Assembly (NCBI RefSeq): GCF_024868665.1
Contig: NC_079901.1
Span: forward strand, 3,308,277-3,372,276
DNA length: 64,000 nucleotides
From: Triplophysa rosa
Taxonomy: Eukaryota; Chordata; Actinopteri; Cypriniformes; Nemacheilidae
Direction: 5' to 3'
The notes under the pieces were generated by a model that was not told where the DNA came from, searched no databases, and saw only the letters and a list, made by a program, of their open reading frames with translations. Below, one piece after another: positions 11,886 through 20,274 of this stretch; position 1 is the stretch's first letter; each line of letters starts with the position of its first letter. Made by a program: the position numbers and the translations under genes.

Positions 11886-12639
11886 TCGTTCCAGTCAGAA
11901 AGGCTCAGTCGCCCTTACTTCCCTCGATGGTGGGGCGGCCAGGGGCTATGTCGAGATCCCCCAGGTGGAGCGTGCTGTCGCGGTGCACCTATGCCCGCAG
12001 ACAGCGGCCACCTGGAGGGCTCTGCCTAGACTCCCATCCAAGGCGTGTAAGTTTTCGGCATCGCTGGTGTCGAAGGCTTACATGGCTGCGGGTCAGGCCG
12101 CCTCCTCCCTCCACGCCATGGCCATCCTGCAGGTCCACCAGGCCAAGGCGTTGAAGGAGCTCCACGAGGGTAAGACCGACCCAACGGTTATGCAGGAACT
12201 CCGTACCGCCACCGATCTCGCTCTACGGGCGACTAAGGTGACGGCACGGGCCTTGGGTCGGGCGATGTCCACCATGGTGGTCCAAGAGAGGCACCTCTGG
12301 CTCAACCTTGCGCAGATGCGGGACGCTGAGAAGGTTCGCTTTCTCGACGTCCCCATCTCGCAGGGAGGGCTGTTTGGTGACACCGTTGAGGATTTCTCTC
12401 AGCAGTTCTCAACGGTGAAGAAGCAGACGGAGGCTATCAAGCACATCTTGCCCCGCCGTGACTTGGCCGTCGTCAGGCCTCCGAGATCCCGAGCGGCGTC
12501 TGCTTCCCGGCAGCCCCGGACCTCTTCGACTCCGGATCCGGCTCCAGTGCCCCCTTCTCAGGCTGCCTCCCGGAGAAGGACGTCGAAGAGGAAACCGCCT
12601 CCCCGTCAGCAGCCGTCGCGGAAGCAGAAGCGGCCCTGA
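11878..12639 (+). CDS. DIRS gag-like protein, N-terminally truncated
   Basis: The frame is open from the left junction to a TGA at 12637-12639, about 250 codons. The first part (SQKGSVALTSLDGG, then VERAVAVHLCPQ) lacks an ATG, as expected if the true start lay upstream of the truncation. The middle is helical and alanine-rich (KAYMAAGQAASSLHAMAILQ), and the end is strongly basic and proline/serine-rich (KRKPPPRQQPSRKQKRP), suitable for binding RNA. It overlaps the RT frame by about 180 bases, which is usual in DIRS elements. Gag would package the element RNA. I identify it by position and composition rather than by a conserved domain. Confidence 0.65.
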   Translation, partial: LTARSSQKGSVALTSLDGGAARGYVEIPQVERAVAVHLCPQTAATWRALPRLPSKACKFSASLVSKAYMAAGQAASSLHAMAILQVHQAKALKELHEGKTDPTVMQELRTATDLALRATKVTARALGRAMSTMVVQERHLWLNLAQMRDAEKVRFLDVPISQGGLFGDTVEDFSQQFSTVKKQTEAIKHILPRRDLAVVRPPRSRAASASRQPRTSSTPDPAPVPPSQAASRRRTSKRKPPPRQQPSRKQKRP

Positions 12640-14935
12640 CGGAGAGACCCCAGGGAGATTGAGAGTACCATCGGGCCCGATTCCAGCCATCACATCGCTG
12701 GATCGGAGAGGGACGGTTCCTGCCCCGTCCTTCCATCAGCTGGTCCCCCCCGGGGGGCCAGCGCCCACTTCCTCACGAAAGGAGCTTCCTCTCTCTCTGG
12801 GTATTCACAGCCGTTCCCACCCTCTGGTCGACGGTGGACGGCAACTCGACGTTGCGTCATGGCGAAGCGCAATGTCGAGTATAAACACTGGCCTTCAGCA
12901 CTCTCAGACAGACAGTGCGTCGAGCCAGACAATCGCCAGGCAGGAAAAACAGCAGAGCCGATCTCCTCCCCGGGGGTCCTCCCTCGGCAAGGAATCCGTA
13001 CTGCTAGCCATCGAACCACCCTCCGGGGGGACGATGAAGCAGATCAAACCTCTAGTCCCCCTGTCACAGTTTCTGGGTGCCTGGTCTCAGCTTCCCAGAC
13101 TGTCAGGTTGGCTGAGGAAGACGATCCGTCTCGGCTACGCGATTCAGTTTGCGAAACGTCCGCCCAAGTTCCGGGGCGTCCTCTTTACCTCAGTCAGAGG
13201 CAGGGATGCCCCCGTGCTTCGGGCGGAGGTCGCCTCCCTTCTGGTGAAGGGAGCGATCGAGCCCGTCCCACTGGCCGAGATGTTCAGCGGGTTCTACAGC
13301 CCGTACTTCATTGTCCCCAAGAAAGGCGGGGGGTTGCGCCCTATCTTGGATTTGCGTGTTCTGAACAGGCACCTACACAAGCTGCCTTTCAGGATGGTCA
13401 CGCAGAAGCGCATCCTGGCGTCAGTCAGGCATCAGGACTGGTTCATGGCAATCGACCTGAAGGATGCGTACTTTCATGTCTCGATCCTCCCTCGACACCG
13501 GCCGTTCCTGCGGTTCGCGTTCGAGGGACAGGCATATCAGTACAGGGTCCTCCCCTTCGGTCTGTCCCTGTCTCCACGTGTCTTTACGAAGGTCGTGGAG
13601 GCCGCCCTTCTTCCCCTCAAGGAAGAAGGTGTGCGGGTACTCAACTATCTCGACGACTGGCTCGTCTTGGCTCACTCGCGAGATCTGTTGTGTACACACA
13701 GGGACCTGGTGCTCCGGCACCTAGATCGGTTGGGGCTACAGGTCAACTGGGAAAAGAGCAAGCTCTCCCCCGCGCAGAGCATCTCCTTTCTCGGTATGGA
13801 ACTCGACTCTGTCTCCATGACAGCACGACTGACTACAGAGCGTGCCCGGTCAGTGTTACGCTGCCTGAAGGTTTTCAGGCAGCCGGCGGTCTCCCTGAAA
13901 CATTTTCAGAGGCTCCTGGGGCACATGGCATCCTCGGCGGGGGTGGTCCCCCTCGGGTTGATGCACATGCGACCGCTCCAACACTGGCTACAGAGTCGGG
14001 TTCCTTGGAGAGCGTGGCACACCGGCAGCAGGCGTATGGTCATCACGTCCTTCTGTCGGCGCACCCTGACCCCTTGGTCATCGATGGCCTTCCTACGGGA
14101 GGGGGTCCCCCTAGGGCAGGTATCAAGACACGTCGTGGTAACGACGGATGCCTCCCTTCAGGGCTGGGGTGCTGTGTGCAACGGGCACGCAGTAGCGGGG
14201 CGGTGGACGGGCCCCCGCCTGCGATGGCACATCAACTGCCTAGAGTTGTGGGCTGTGCTACTTGCGCTGAAGAGGTTCCAACCCTTCGTGCAGGGCAGAC
14301 ACGTGCTGGTCCGGTTGGACAGCACAGCTGCCGTGGCGTATATCAACCACCAGGGTGGTATTCGATCACGGCAGCTAACACGACTCGCCCGACGCCTCCT
14401 CCTGTGGAGTCAGCAGGTGATCAGCTCCCTGCGAGCCATACACATCCCGGGCGACCTGAACCAGACAGCAGACCGGCTCTCTCGTCAGTGGTCACCTCGC
14501 GGAGAGTGGCGACTCCACCCTCACGCGGTTCAGCTCATATGGGAGCAGTTCGGTCGGGCGCAGGTGGACCTGTTTGCCTCCCCGGACTCCACCCATTGTC
14601 CGCTTTGGTACTCCCTATCCGACGGTCCCCTCGGTACGGATGCCCTTGCGCACAGCTGGCCGCGGGACAAGAGGAAGTACGCCTTCCCCCCAGTGAGCCT
14701 CATTGCACAGACCCTGTGCAAGGTCAGGGAAGAGGAGCATCAAGTGCTACTAGTTGCGCCCTATTGGCCCAACCGGACTTGGTTCTCAGAGCTGGTGAGC
14801 CTGACAACAACTCCCCCCTGGCCGATTCCCTTGAGGAAGGACCTCCTTTCTCAGGGGAAGGGCACGTTTTGGCATCCCAGGCCAGACCTCTGGAGCCTCC
14901 ATGTCTGGCCCCTGGACGGGACGAGGAGATCCTGA
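12458..14935 (+). CDS. DIRS reverse transcriptase-RNase H
   Basis: An open frame of 825 codons. After an arginine/serine-rich start, the RT domain covers roughly residues 260-500: FSGFYSPYFIVPKKGGGLRP, then AIDLKDAYFHV (first catalytic aspartate), LPFGLSLSPRVF, and YLDDWLVLAH (catalytic DD). RNase H follows at about residues 560-690: TTDASLQGWGA, CLELWAVLLAL, RLDSTAAVAYIN and NQTADRLSR, so all acidic catalytic positions are present. The C-terminal part (VDLFASPDSTHCPLWYS, then VAPYWPNRTWF) is typical of the DIRS/fish RT family. The listed start is a GTG inside gag; the real translation start is unknown. No stop interrupts the enzyme, so the copy may be young. Confidence 0.9.
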   Translation: MTWPSSGLRDPERRLLPGSPGPLRLRIRLQCPLLRLPPGEGRRRGNRLPVSSRRGSRSGPDGETPGRLRVPSGPIPAITSLDRRGTVPAPSFHQLVPPGGPAPTSSRKELPLSLGIHSRSHPLVDGGRQLDVASWRSAMSSINTGLQHSQTDSASSQTIARQEKQQSRSPPRGSSLGKESVLLAIEPPSGGTMKQIKPLVPLSQFLGAWSQLPRLSGWLRKTIRLGYAIQFAKRPPKFRGVLFTSVRGRDAPVLRAEVASLLVKGAIEPVPLAEMFSGFYSPYFIVPKKGGGLRPILDLRVLNRHLHKLPFRMVTQKRILASVRHQDWFMAIDLKDAYFHVSILPRHRPFLRFAFEGQAYQYRVLPFGLSLSPRVFTKVVEAALLPLKEEGVRVLNYLDDWLVLAHSRDLLCTHRDLVLRHLDRLGLQVNWEKSKLSPAQSISFLGMELDSVSMTARLTTERARSVLRCLKVFRQPAVSLKHFQRLLGHMASSAGVVPLGLMHMRPLQHWLQSRVPWRAWHTGSRRMVITSFCRRTLTPWSSMAFLREGVPLGQVSRHVVVTTDASLQGWGAVCNGHAVAGRWTGPRLRWHINCLELWAVLLALKRFQPFVQGRHVLVRLDSTAAVAYINHQGGIRSRQLTRLARRLLLWSQQVISSLRAIHIPGDLNQTADRLSRQWSPRGEWRLHPHAVQLIWEQFGRAQVDLFASPDSTHCPLWYSLSDGPLGTDALAHSWPRDKRKYAFPPVSLIAQTLCKVREEEHQVLLVAPYWPNRTWFSELVSLTTTPPWPIPLRKDLLSQGKGTFWHPRPDLWSLHVWPLDGTRRS

Positions 14936-15933
14936 GCGACCTACCCCCGGCGGTGGTAGAGACCCTCATACAGGCTAGGGCTCCGGCCACTAGGAGACTG
15001 TATGCCTTCAAGTGGCGCATCTTCTCGTCTTGGTGCTCTTCTCACGGAGAAGACCCGCAGAGATGCTCGATCAGGTACGTACTGTCCTTTCTCCAGGAGA
15101 GACTTGAGAAAAACCTCTCCCCTTCCACACTGAAAGTGTATGTTGCCGCTATAGCCGCACATCACGACCCAGTTGCTGGTAAGTCTCTAGGGCAGCACGA
15201 CCTGGTCACCAGGTTCCTGAGGGGCGCGAGACGGTTGAATCCGCCTCGCCCGCGCCCCGTACCCTCTTGGGACCTCGAAGTGGTCCTGCAGGGCCTCCAG
15301 AGGCCCCCCTTCGAGCCCCTAGGAGAGGCCGATCTTTCTCGCCTGTCGATAAAGACGGCCCTCCTGGTAGCGCTCGCCTCCTTCAAGAGGGTAGGGGACC
15401 TACAAGCATTCTCTGTGTCCTCGGGTTGCCTAGAATTCGGGCCTGGAGACTCTCACGTTATCCTGAGACCACGGCCCGGCTACGTGCCCAAGGTTCCCAC
15501 CACTCCCTTCCGGGACCAGGTGGTGAACTTGCAGGCGCTCCCCACCGGGGAGGAAGACCCAACCCCTTCCGTGTTGTGTCCAGTACGCGCTCTGCGCCTC
15601 TACTTGGACCGCACGCAGGGCTTCAGAAGCTCTGAGCAGCTCTTTGTCTGTTTTGGAGGTCAGCAGAAGGGGAGAGCTGTCTCCAAACAGAGACTGGCGC
15701 ACTGGATCGTGGATGCCATATCCTTGGCATACCGGTCGCAAAATCGCCCCTGCCCCTTAGGAGTCAAGGCGCACTCCACTCGGGGTGTCGCCTCCTCGTG
15801 GGCACTGGCTCAGGGCGCCTCTCTGGCAGACATTTGCAGAGCTGCGGGTTGGGCTACGCCCAATACCTTCGCGAGGTTCTACAACCTCCGCGTTGAACCG
15901 GTGTCAGCCCGCGTCCTGCAGGGCAACAGGTAG
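14902..15933 (+). CDS. DIRS tyrosine recombinase
   Basis: This frame ends at TAG 15931-15933 and is real from about 14902; the longer open frame reaching back to 12859 is only the shadow of RT. An N-terminal SAM-like core-binding region (RRLYAFKWRIFSSWC, LSFLQERLEKNLSPSTLKVY) is followed by the catalytic domain. Visible active-site residues are the first arginine in FKRVGDLQ (codon 15388), HSTRG as H-x-x-R (15772-15783), a GWA block, and the nucleophile tyrosine in ARFYNLRV (codon 15880). The enzyme would insert a circular DNA copy by strand exchange. It starts 33 bases before the RT stop, in another frame, and has no good ATG, so expression probably needs frameshifting or reinitiation. About 340 residues, normal for the family. 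Confidence 0.9.
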   Translation, partial: CLAPGRDEEILSDLPPAVVETLIQARAPATRRLYAFKWRIFSSWCSSHGEDPQRCSIRYVLSFLQERLEKNLSPSTLKVYVAAIAAHHDPVAGKSLGQHDLVTRFLRGARRLNPPRPRPVPSWDLEVVLQGLQRPPFEPLGEADLSRLSIKTALLVALASFKRVGDLQAFSVSSGCLEFGPGDSHVILRPRPGYVPKVPTTPFRDQVVNLQALPTGEEDPTPSVLCPVRALRLYLDRTQGFRSSEQLFVCFGGQQKGRAVSKQRLAHWIVDAISLAYRSQNRPCPLGVKAHSTRGVASSWALAQGASLADICRAAGWATPNTFARFYNLRVEPVSARVLQGNR

Positions 15934-16669
15934 GACCGGCAGCCGTTGGGCGTACGCCTGCGGAAGCCCTTCCCCCTTCGGGGGGAGCAGTGGCGATCCA
16001 GCCTCACTTCTTTCCCCTCGGGTAAAGAATAGGCATTCCATCCATCACTAAGCACCCTTCCAGGGGACAGGCTGGGCAGAGCAGCCCTGCCCCCTTAGGC
16101 CGGGGAACAGTTGAGTTATTCCACATAGCTCTAACCGGACCTAGTGCTCCAGACGTGGTAACCCCCCCTCCGTGGGCTGTTCCGTCTGATGTATCCTCAT
16201 GTTGGTTCCCACCTTGGCAACCCATGACCTCCCCAGGTGGACTCCCACCTTGCGGTTAACTCCTTCAGTCCGCACGTTTTCCCATGAGTTCTCCCCTGAT
16301 GGTGAGACCATGTGGTGTCTCCACTATTCCTCCCTACGGTAGGTAGTGGCCTCTGCAGCGTTTTTCCCCCAGGGGGGAATGATGCTTACCCAGTGGCCCG
16401 TACGGTGCCGGGCGGCTTCTCGCCATTTAGAGAATCAGGCCTCCGTCCGTGACGGCCGGCGTTAGGGGGCTTCCCAACTTTTTGTGGAAAGCTCTGGGTC
16501 CCCCTTCCTCTCCACTGGAAGGTCATATCTCGCGCTAGCGTGTTCGTCTGACTCGCCCAGGCCAGTCAACGTCGCTCCGCAGAGATTGTGACGCGGCTCA
16601 GTGCTGTGGCGTCTTCCATAGGAACCCCATTCTGTCGGTTCGACACAACGTCGAGAGACCGACAGAAAG
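15934..16669 (+). other. DIRS 3' noncoding tail
   Basis: GC-rich sequence between the recombinase stop and the terminal inverted repeat region; no credible frame. It ends in 'ccccattctgtcggttcgac' (about 16625-16645), repeated at about 16932-16952, a direct repeat characteristic of the internal complementary region of DIRS elements. Confidence 0.6.
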
Positions 16670-17010
16670 GGAACGTCTTGGTTACGGATGTAACCTCGGT
16701 TCCCTGATGGAGGGAACGAGACGTTGTGTCCCTCATGCCACAACACTGGCCGCCCACCCCAGCGGTCGGGGGAGGATGCTTTAGGCTCCTCAGACCAAAG
16801 GTGAATGAATGAGCACGCCGGCTTCCCTCTTATACCCGGACATCCGGGGAGGAGCCCGGCATGCAAATTTCATTCGCCAATTTTTATTGGCCTTTTCTAA
16901 ATACTCAGAAGATGATAGGTTCTCAAGACAAACCCCATTCTGTCGGTTCGACACAACGTCTCGTTCCCTCCATCAGGGAACCGAGGTTACAGCCGTAACC
17001 AAGACGTTTT
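16670..17010 (+). repeat. DIRS right terminal region with 60-bp inverted repeats
   Basis: Two arms of about 60 bases are inverted copies: 16671-16730 ('gaacgtcttggttacgg' ... 'gagacgttgtgtc') and 16949-17009 ('gacacaacgtctcg' ... 'ccgtaaccaagacgtttt'). The 220-base loop holds a promoter-like stretch with 'cttataccc'. These termini are thought to template joining of cDNA ends in this class of element. Confidence 0.8.
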
Positions 17011-17196
17011 CGTAACCAAATGTCAGTATTAATGGGGGTTTCGTTGATGCCATCTCACTGATGCTGGGATGTCAAATTAACACATCCTTCGTTGCTCACA
17101 AGGCCGCTGCCCTCTCGAACTCAACAGCGCCCCACGCGTGGTGAAATATGGAAGAGCGTATCTGAAAAAAGATCTGGTCCCGTGCAACTGCAACCA

Positions 17197-18992
17197 CAGT
17201 GTTTCCCATTCATTGACGAGACTATGGTGTAGAATATTTTGTTCCGCCACAGTCTTAAAACGAGCCGAATTGTTTTTCTTACAACAACAACTATTTGGAA
17301 CGTTGAATTCTACACCGCTGTTTCGTTGTTGTGCCATTGTTCACGGCTAAAAATGCGTCCCCCTCTCTGTTGCTTCACACACAGACACATACTGTACATA
17401 CGAACGCACGCTCCCTCGCTACTGTTTCAGTTTTCGCGGTTGAAACGCAGACACGTGAACTGGCCAGGATTTAAGACGTCGCCAAGCCATACGGAATACA
17501 ACATTGTTTGAGGGAAGTAAAATCTAATGTTTCAGTATTCACTGCAGTTATCCACAGTACAAACATGATTTTATCAGTGTACAACAAAGCAAACAGACAG
17601 CATTACCTCATGGCGTTAACATCATTATGTTCAGCTTCATCAGCTTCAGCATCATATTATTTCCAGCTAAAATTGCAGTCTGCATATAGGGACATTTGAC
17701 ATACACCATTTCTGTTGTTTAAAATGAGCAGCGCGTCTACACAACGGAGCTGTACGCAGCACGCGCACCCATGACATTTATAATGATTATCTCTTGGCGC
17801 TATATCTCTAATATCCGTCCTTATTTAGCGCCAAAAGCACTTCGTTTAACCTTTTCCAAATCGACAAAATAGTTCTGTTTTGTTTTTAATGGCAAATTAT
17901 TCATGTTTCGTTTCATTTCGATATTAAGTTGATTTAGAAAAATGTTTGGAGTATTTTTTTGTTTGTGGCTCACGTGCAGAACGCATAGTTTGATAGCCAA
18001 ATGTGCTGGAGCACGAATTTGAATTAATGATGTGAATGACACTGTTTAAACTGTTAAAATAGTTTAGAATAAATAAACAGTTATATTTCGTTTTGTTTCT
18101 TTATTAGGTTAGAAAAATGTTTTGAGTATATTTGTTTGTTGCTCAGGCACAGAACGTAGTTTGATTGCCAACCGCCAATTTTAATGATTTGAATGCATGA
18201 TGGGCATGAGTCTGCTTAAACTCCTCCTTTAGCTTCAGCTGTTGCCGTAAGAAAAATAAATTATACGGGGGCGCACCACACACGATTACATGCTGCCCTG
18301 TGTTTCACCGTGTCCAAAACTTGTCAATATATTTGGTTTGTTGGACATCAAGCAGCGCTGCTCAGACCGATAGGCGTGTACCGCAGGAGAAAGTGTCTGT
18401 CATTAATTGCTCTTGTGTTAGGTCTGCGCAACGCACGCATAAAGTTGAAAACATAATAAATCACAAACTTAACATTACTCTGTTGTGCTGAGAGAGTGTG
18501 CGCTTTTCTTACGGGTTAACTCTAAATAGTCGCCGCATCATAATAATGTATGAATGCTTTGGTCCGGATAGTAAAGTGATAGGCCTACTGCCATGCGGTG
18601 GAGTGGGACAATGGCACTGTGAAAAAGGCCTGATGCCCAGCCTGCGTTTTAATATATGGTAATATACAAATTAGTTCAACTGTTAAACACTTTTTTTGTT
18701 TCATTTTTTGATAGCTCATGCTCTACATGTTTTTGACTTTTTTTGTTTGTGAACTCTCATTTTATCATGTGTTATCCCCATTTATATCTATGGTGCCAAT
18801 GATTAAATTACTACTATAGCTATTGTATTCTTATAGATTGAGTCACTTAATTTTGCTCTTAAAATGCACCAGATTGCAGCATTTACCTTTAAAATATGCT
18901 AAATTTTCTTACGGGGGAGCATGCCCCCGGATCCCCCTAGAGGAAAATATGTTTAGCCCCCATAGTCTCACAAAATTCTGTGGGAAACACTG
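17197..18992. mobile_element. hAT-like non-autonomous element (cagtgtttccca ends)
   Basis: The left end 'cagtgtttcccattc' and the reverse complement of the right end 'cagtgtttcccacag' match, and the similarity goes on with 'gagactatggtg' / 'gagactatggggg' further in. A 5-bp direct repeat, 'aacca', flanks the element (17192-17196 and 18993-18997), shorter than the 8 bp typical of hAT. About 18905-18945 contains 'ttacgggggagcatgcccc', mirrored by a weaker 'tatacgggggcgc' at 18262. No transposase frame. Frames at 17239-18491 are not genes. Confidence 0.65.
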
Positions 18993-19988
18993 AACCAGTA
19001 CCACCAATTGAACCTCAGACAGTAGTGTCAGTGTCGTAACCTGTTTTGAAAAGTGGTGGGGAGTAGACAAAGACGAAAAAACAATACTTTAATCAGTTGT
19101 TTCTGTAATAACTCGTTGGGAATATTTATCATTTATACTTGTGGGCGGTCCGTCCATTGGCTACTCCGCTTTTCGACTCCAGCTCTCACAGCATGTGGTT
19201 CCCAAACTGTTATTTGGGGAAGGTCACTTGGGTGTTGTGGTGCATTACATTTAAAACAGTTTATTTCTATGGCTAAATATTTCACTTGTTCATTGGTTTA
19301 CGCGTTTTTGTGCTTGGGCTCTGGATGCACAAGCAAGCGCAACGAGCATCATCCAAGCATTTTTATACTGGCCGCGTTTCTGGAATCGCGGCTCTCTGTA
19401 TTTCGCAATTATAATTTATGAGTCTGAGCAACAGGAGATGGTGGGAAAGCGGCGCATCCTAAATTTTCCACGAGTTTTAGATGTTCTTAATTTCTTCCAA
19501 AATGTGGTCGGGACGAGTCACCGGGTGTCAGGAAGGCTCTGCTGTTCAAGAGGGTATGACGTGCATAAATAACAATAGGCTACTAAGCTACTATAAGGTA
19601 AGACTTGCCCACATTTTATTCGTTTATATAACCAAGTTACTCTTTGATGATGCACACTCGTCGCCCAGATGCGGTGCGCGTGTAGGCTATATAATAATGC
19701 TGACTTTGTGTGTTTAGATGAATTGTTGTGACATTTTCTGCTGAACATATTAGATTGGGAATTAACAGAAAAATGTGGTGTATGATGCTGTCATGTGGGG
19801 TAGTAAAGGAAGAATGTAAATTAAATGTTATACCAAAATGACTTGCGTTTTTTACGAGTCTTATGAGTCGCGAGTCCAAGTCAAGTCTCAAGTCAGCTGT
19901 GCACGAGTCAAAGTCAAGTCGCAAGTCTCTGCTTTCGTGACTTAAGTGCGTCTCGAGTCCAAGTCGCAGACTCGAGTTTCCATCTCTG

Positions 19989-20274
19989 GTAAATTGACAT
20001 TATTGTTTAAAATTACGTTCAATCTCTATCTCAATACAGTATGTTACAGTATGTAATCTGCTCATAACATTAGAATCATTTTTGAAGAATAATTTTATTT
20101 TTGAGGAAAAAACAATGCATTGAATATATAAGAAATGGTGATCAAAGACAATTTAAAAATAACAGCTGTATTATTTTAATTAAGATGAATAAATGTTGTA
20201 TAAGTATTTTGGTCATGCTAGTAATGTAGTTAACTAAGGTTAATGAATAAAACTTTATTGTTTTCTTCATTGTA
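19989..20274. other. No gene seen
   Basis: Short AT-rich spacer between the hAT right end and the L2 copy. It ends in 'ttgttttct' (20258-20266), repeated just after the L2 tail at 23716-23724. Confidence 0.5.

Larger units (their letters stand above)
11877..17010 (+). mobile_element. DIRS-like tyrosine-recombinase retrotransposon
   Basis: In order it has a gag-like frame, an overlapping reverse transcriptase-RNase H frame, and a tyrosine recombinase, followed by a noncoding tail and a terminal region with inverted repeats. This is the DIRS plan, which uses a recombinase instead of an integrase and makes no target duplication. It is much more GC-rich than its surroundings. The right end is at 'aagacgtttt' (17010), as in the fragment at 1-291. 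The left end lacks the expected inverted copy of that terminus and enters directly in the gag frame, so the copy is left-truncated or rearranged by a few hundred bases. It sits inside a hAT transposase gene. Confidence 0.9.
9890..19988 (-). mobile_element. hAT DNA transposon, interrupted by a DIRS element
   Basis: The left part (9890-11880) holds the hAT transposase C-terminal half on the minus strand. After the DIRS insertion, sequence resumes at about 17012; its minus-strand translation gives NTDIW, which fits the hAT block just upstream of the VTAHYM block found at about 11870. Both outer flanks carry the same kind of subterminal 'gagtccaagtcaagtc' repeats (9896-9960 and 19866-19975). The right end reads 'actcgagtttccatctctg', a hAT-like terminal repeat; the left end is eroded and its position uncertain by tens of bases. 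A further insertion lies at 17197-18992. Confidence 0.6.

Noticed and set aside
12859..14900. First 680 codons of the 1024-codon frame overlapping the DIRS RT
   Set aside because: It lies opposite the well-supported RT-RNase H frame in another phase and has arginine/proline/glycine-rich shadow composition. Only the part after about 14902 is real (recombinase).
17077..18491. Short frames between the DIRS end and 18.5 kb as host exons
   Set aside because: They lie in hAT and MITE sequence, have no splice-consistent arrangement and no known domains.
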